A stretch of 14,908 bases of DNA from Acidimicrobiia bacterium (GTDB taxonomy: Bacteria > Actinomycetota > Acidimicrobiia > Spongiisociales > UBA5794). Both the position numbers and the translations under genes were made by a program. The notes under the pieces were generated by a model. The model saw nothing but the letters and a program-made list of their open reading frames with translations, was not told the origin of the DNA and did no database searches. Shown piece by piece: positions 14,141-14,908 of this stretch (positions are counted from its first letter, which is position 1; every line of letters begins with the position of its first letter). The DNA is taken from assembly GCA_013001485.1 (NCBI GenBank), contig JABDMN010000134.1, positions 1 through 14,908 of the forward strand, in the 5' to 3' direction.

Positions 14141-14497
14141 CTAGAAGACGTTGGCCCACGCCCTCAGACCTAGCCCCATGACGAACAGCAACAACAAGCC
14201 GTACCCGAGCGCCGGGCGCTTCTCCAGCTGGGGCCGATAGATGTAGGCAAAGGTGAACGTGAACACGATGACGATGCCGTAGAAGACGTGGAATCCGTTG
14301 CCAGGCCTGCGACCTTGCTGCCACAGCACCAGACCGGCGCCAATCTGGACGAGCATCGCCGTGATGGCGACGCCACGAGCCCACAGGAACGAACGTCCGG
14401 GGTCTCGCCGTGCAACCGCAAAGCCAAGGCCCCACAACCCGACAAGACCGTTGACCACGACGGCAACCCAGAACCAGCTCTGGTGGAAAGACAACAC
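14141..14497 (-). CDS. Small four-helix integral membrane protein, unknown function
   Basis: I do not recognise the family. From the chosen GTG the protein has 118 residues, beginning MLSFHQSWFWVAVVVNGLVG. Four hydrophobic helices lie at about 8-28, 41-58, 69-87 and 96-113, joined by short basic loops (ARRDPGR, GRRPGNG, RPQLEKRP), giving an in/out topology with little soluble mass. H70, next to VFYG at the start of helix 3, and R88 and E92 after it look like functional polar positions, but a ligand is speculation. The frame stays open to a TTG at 14575 beside the upstream gene's stop, but that would code through a perfect 9-bp inverted repeat and add a polar tail, so the GTG is preferred. It lies between a YbaK-like gene and fabI, probably co-transcribed. 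Confidence 0.75.
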   Translation of the reverse strand: MLSFHQSWFWVAVVVNGLVGLWGLGFAVARRDPGRSFLWARGVAITAMLVQIGAGLVLWQQGRRPGNGFHVFYGIVIVFTFTFAYIYRPQLEKRPALGYGLLLLFVMGLGLRAWANVF

Positions 14498-14528
14498 GAT
14501 GAGCGAGCCTAGGCGCCAATGACAGGGC

Positions 14529-14553
14529 TGATCCGGAGAGGCATTCCGGATCA
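14529..14553. repeat. Perfect 9-bp inverted repeat (hairpin) between the YbaK-like and membrane-protein genes
   Basis: TGATCCGGA (14529-14537) is exactly mirrored by TCCGGATCA (14545-14553) around a 7-base loop. It lies in the 74 bp between the YbaK-like stop and the membrane-protein GTG. No run of T follows on either strand, so it is not a classic intrinsic terminator. It could be an operator, an RNA-stability hairpin or a weak attenuator. Confidence 0.7.
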
Positions 14554-14571
14554 AGCCAGTCGGGTTCTCGA

Positions 14572-14908
14572 TCAACCGGCGGCCTTGGTCACTCCTGCCA
14601 CCTCGGCGCCAAGAACGTCGACGACGTCACGTCCGGCGGCGTGGATGGAGACGCCGTGGCGGCCTCCGCCCATACCGATGTGCTCTTTGTCGACCACCGA
14701 TGCGTCGGCGATGACTGGCCACGCGTGGGCGGATCCAAACGGTGTGATCGTGCCCCGCTCATATCCGGTCGCCGTGCGTGCCTCCTCGGCGTCGGGCAGC
14801 GACAACCGACGAGCTCCCAGGTGGCCGCGAAGGAGCGGCCAATCGATCTCGCGGTCACCCGGAACGAGCACGAAGACGAAATCGTCGTCGGCGCGGCGAA
14901 CCACAAGC
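14572..14908 (-). CDS. YbaK/aminoacyl-tRNA deacylase family protein, partial (5' end outside window)
   Basis: About 112 codons of the C-terminal part are visible and the frame is open at the right edge. The start motif and the usual catalytic lysine lie outside. The pattern LVVRRADDDFVFVLVPGDRE, then ARRLSLPDAEEARTATGYERGTITPFG, is typical of YbaK/ProX-type domains, which hydrolyse mischarged aminoacyl-tRNA such as Cys-tRNAPro or Ala-tRNAPro. GYERGTITPFG matches the conserved glycine-rich segment of the active site, and the SIHAAGRDVVDVLGAEVAGV tail is the final helix. Substrate specificity cannot be told from this part. It is followed after 74 bp by the membrane-protein gene, with a hairpin between them. 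A GTG four bases from the edge is probably internal because the domain starts earlier. Confidence 0.88.
   Translation of the reverse strand, partial: LVVRRADDDFVFVLVPGDREIDWPLLRGHLGARRLSLPDAEEARTATGYERGTITPFGSAHAWPVIADASVVDKEHIGMGGGRHGVSIHAAGRDVVDVLGAEVAGVTKAAG

Noticed and set aside
14498..14575. TTG start at 14575 for the membrane protein, adjoining the YbaK-like stop
   Set aside because: TTG is a poor start, the extra residues are polar and unlike the rest, and it would code through a perfect inverted repeat.

Overview
The window is GC-rich bacterial chromosome with dense genes, many GTG starts and almost no intergenic space. Gene content points to Actinomycetota: a DivIVA-like protein matching mycobacterial SepIVA in sequence and gene order, an InhA-like enoyl reductase, zinc-binding L28 and L32, and several genes that look leaderless. 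The presence of plsX beside rpmF argues against Mycobacteriales. A deep lineage such as Acidimicrobiia is my best guess, but it is inferred from style, not from a search. This is core chromosome; I see no phage, IS, CRISPR, tRNA or rRNA.

Left two thirds (1-9651), all on the minus strand and transcribed right to left: recG, [heptamer inverted array], rsmD, coaD, sepIVA-like, DUF177 gene, rpmF, plsX, rnc, mutM, smc (its 3' end lies outside the window). From rsmD to mutM the genes touch or overlap by 4-8 bp or lie within 35 bp, so they form one operon-like unit joining 16S rRNA methylation, CoA synthesis, septation, ribosome assembly, phospholipid synthesis, RNA processing, base excision repair and chromosome condensation. 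The only sizeable gap, between recG and rsmD, holds an unusual array of AGTCCCT repeats facing its own inverted copy.

Middle (9652-10484), plus strand: rpmB (L28), a one-base-overlapping gene for a cold-shock-fold protein that has lost its RNA-binding aromatics, and a stand-alone RAM (Lrp/AsnC effector) domain gene.

Right third (10485-14908), mostly cell envelope: ddl (minus), a divergent membrane GAF-histidine kinase (plus), then fabI/inhA-like, a four-helix membrane protein and a YbaK-type deacylase (all minus; the last runs off the right edge). The kinase and fabI meet tail to tail on one CTAG that supplies both stop codons.

No gene-free stretch exceeds 300 bases. The points most worth checking are the heptamer array, the degenerate cold-shock protein coupled to rpmB, and the repeated TANNNT-(6-7 nt)-start arrangement that suggests leaderless mRNAs.
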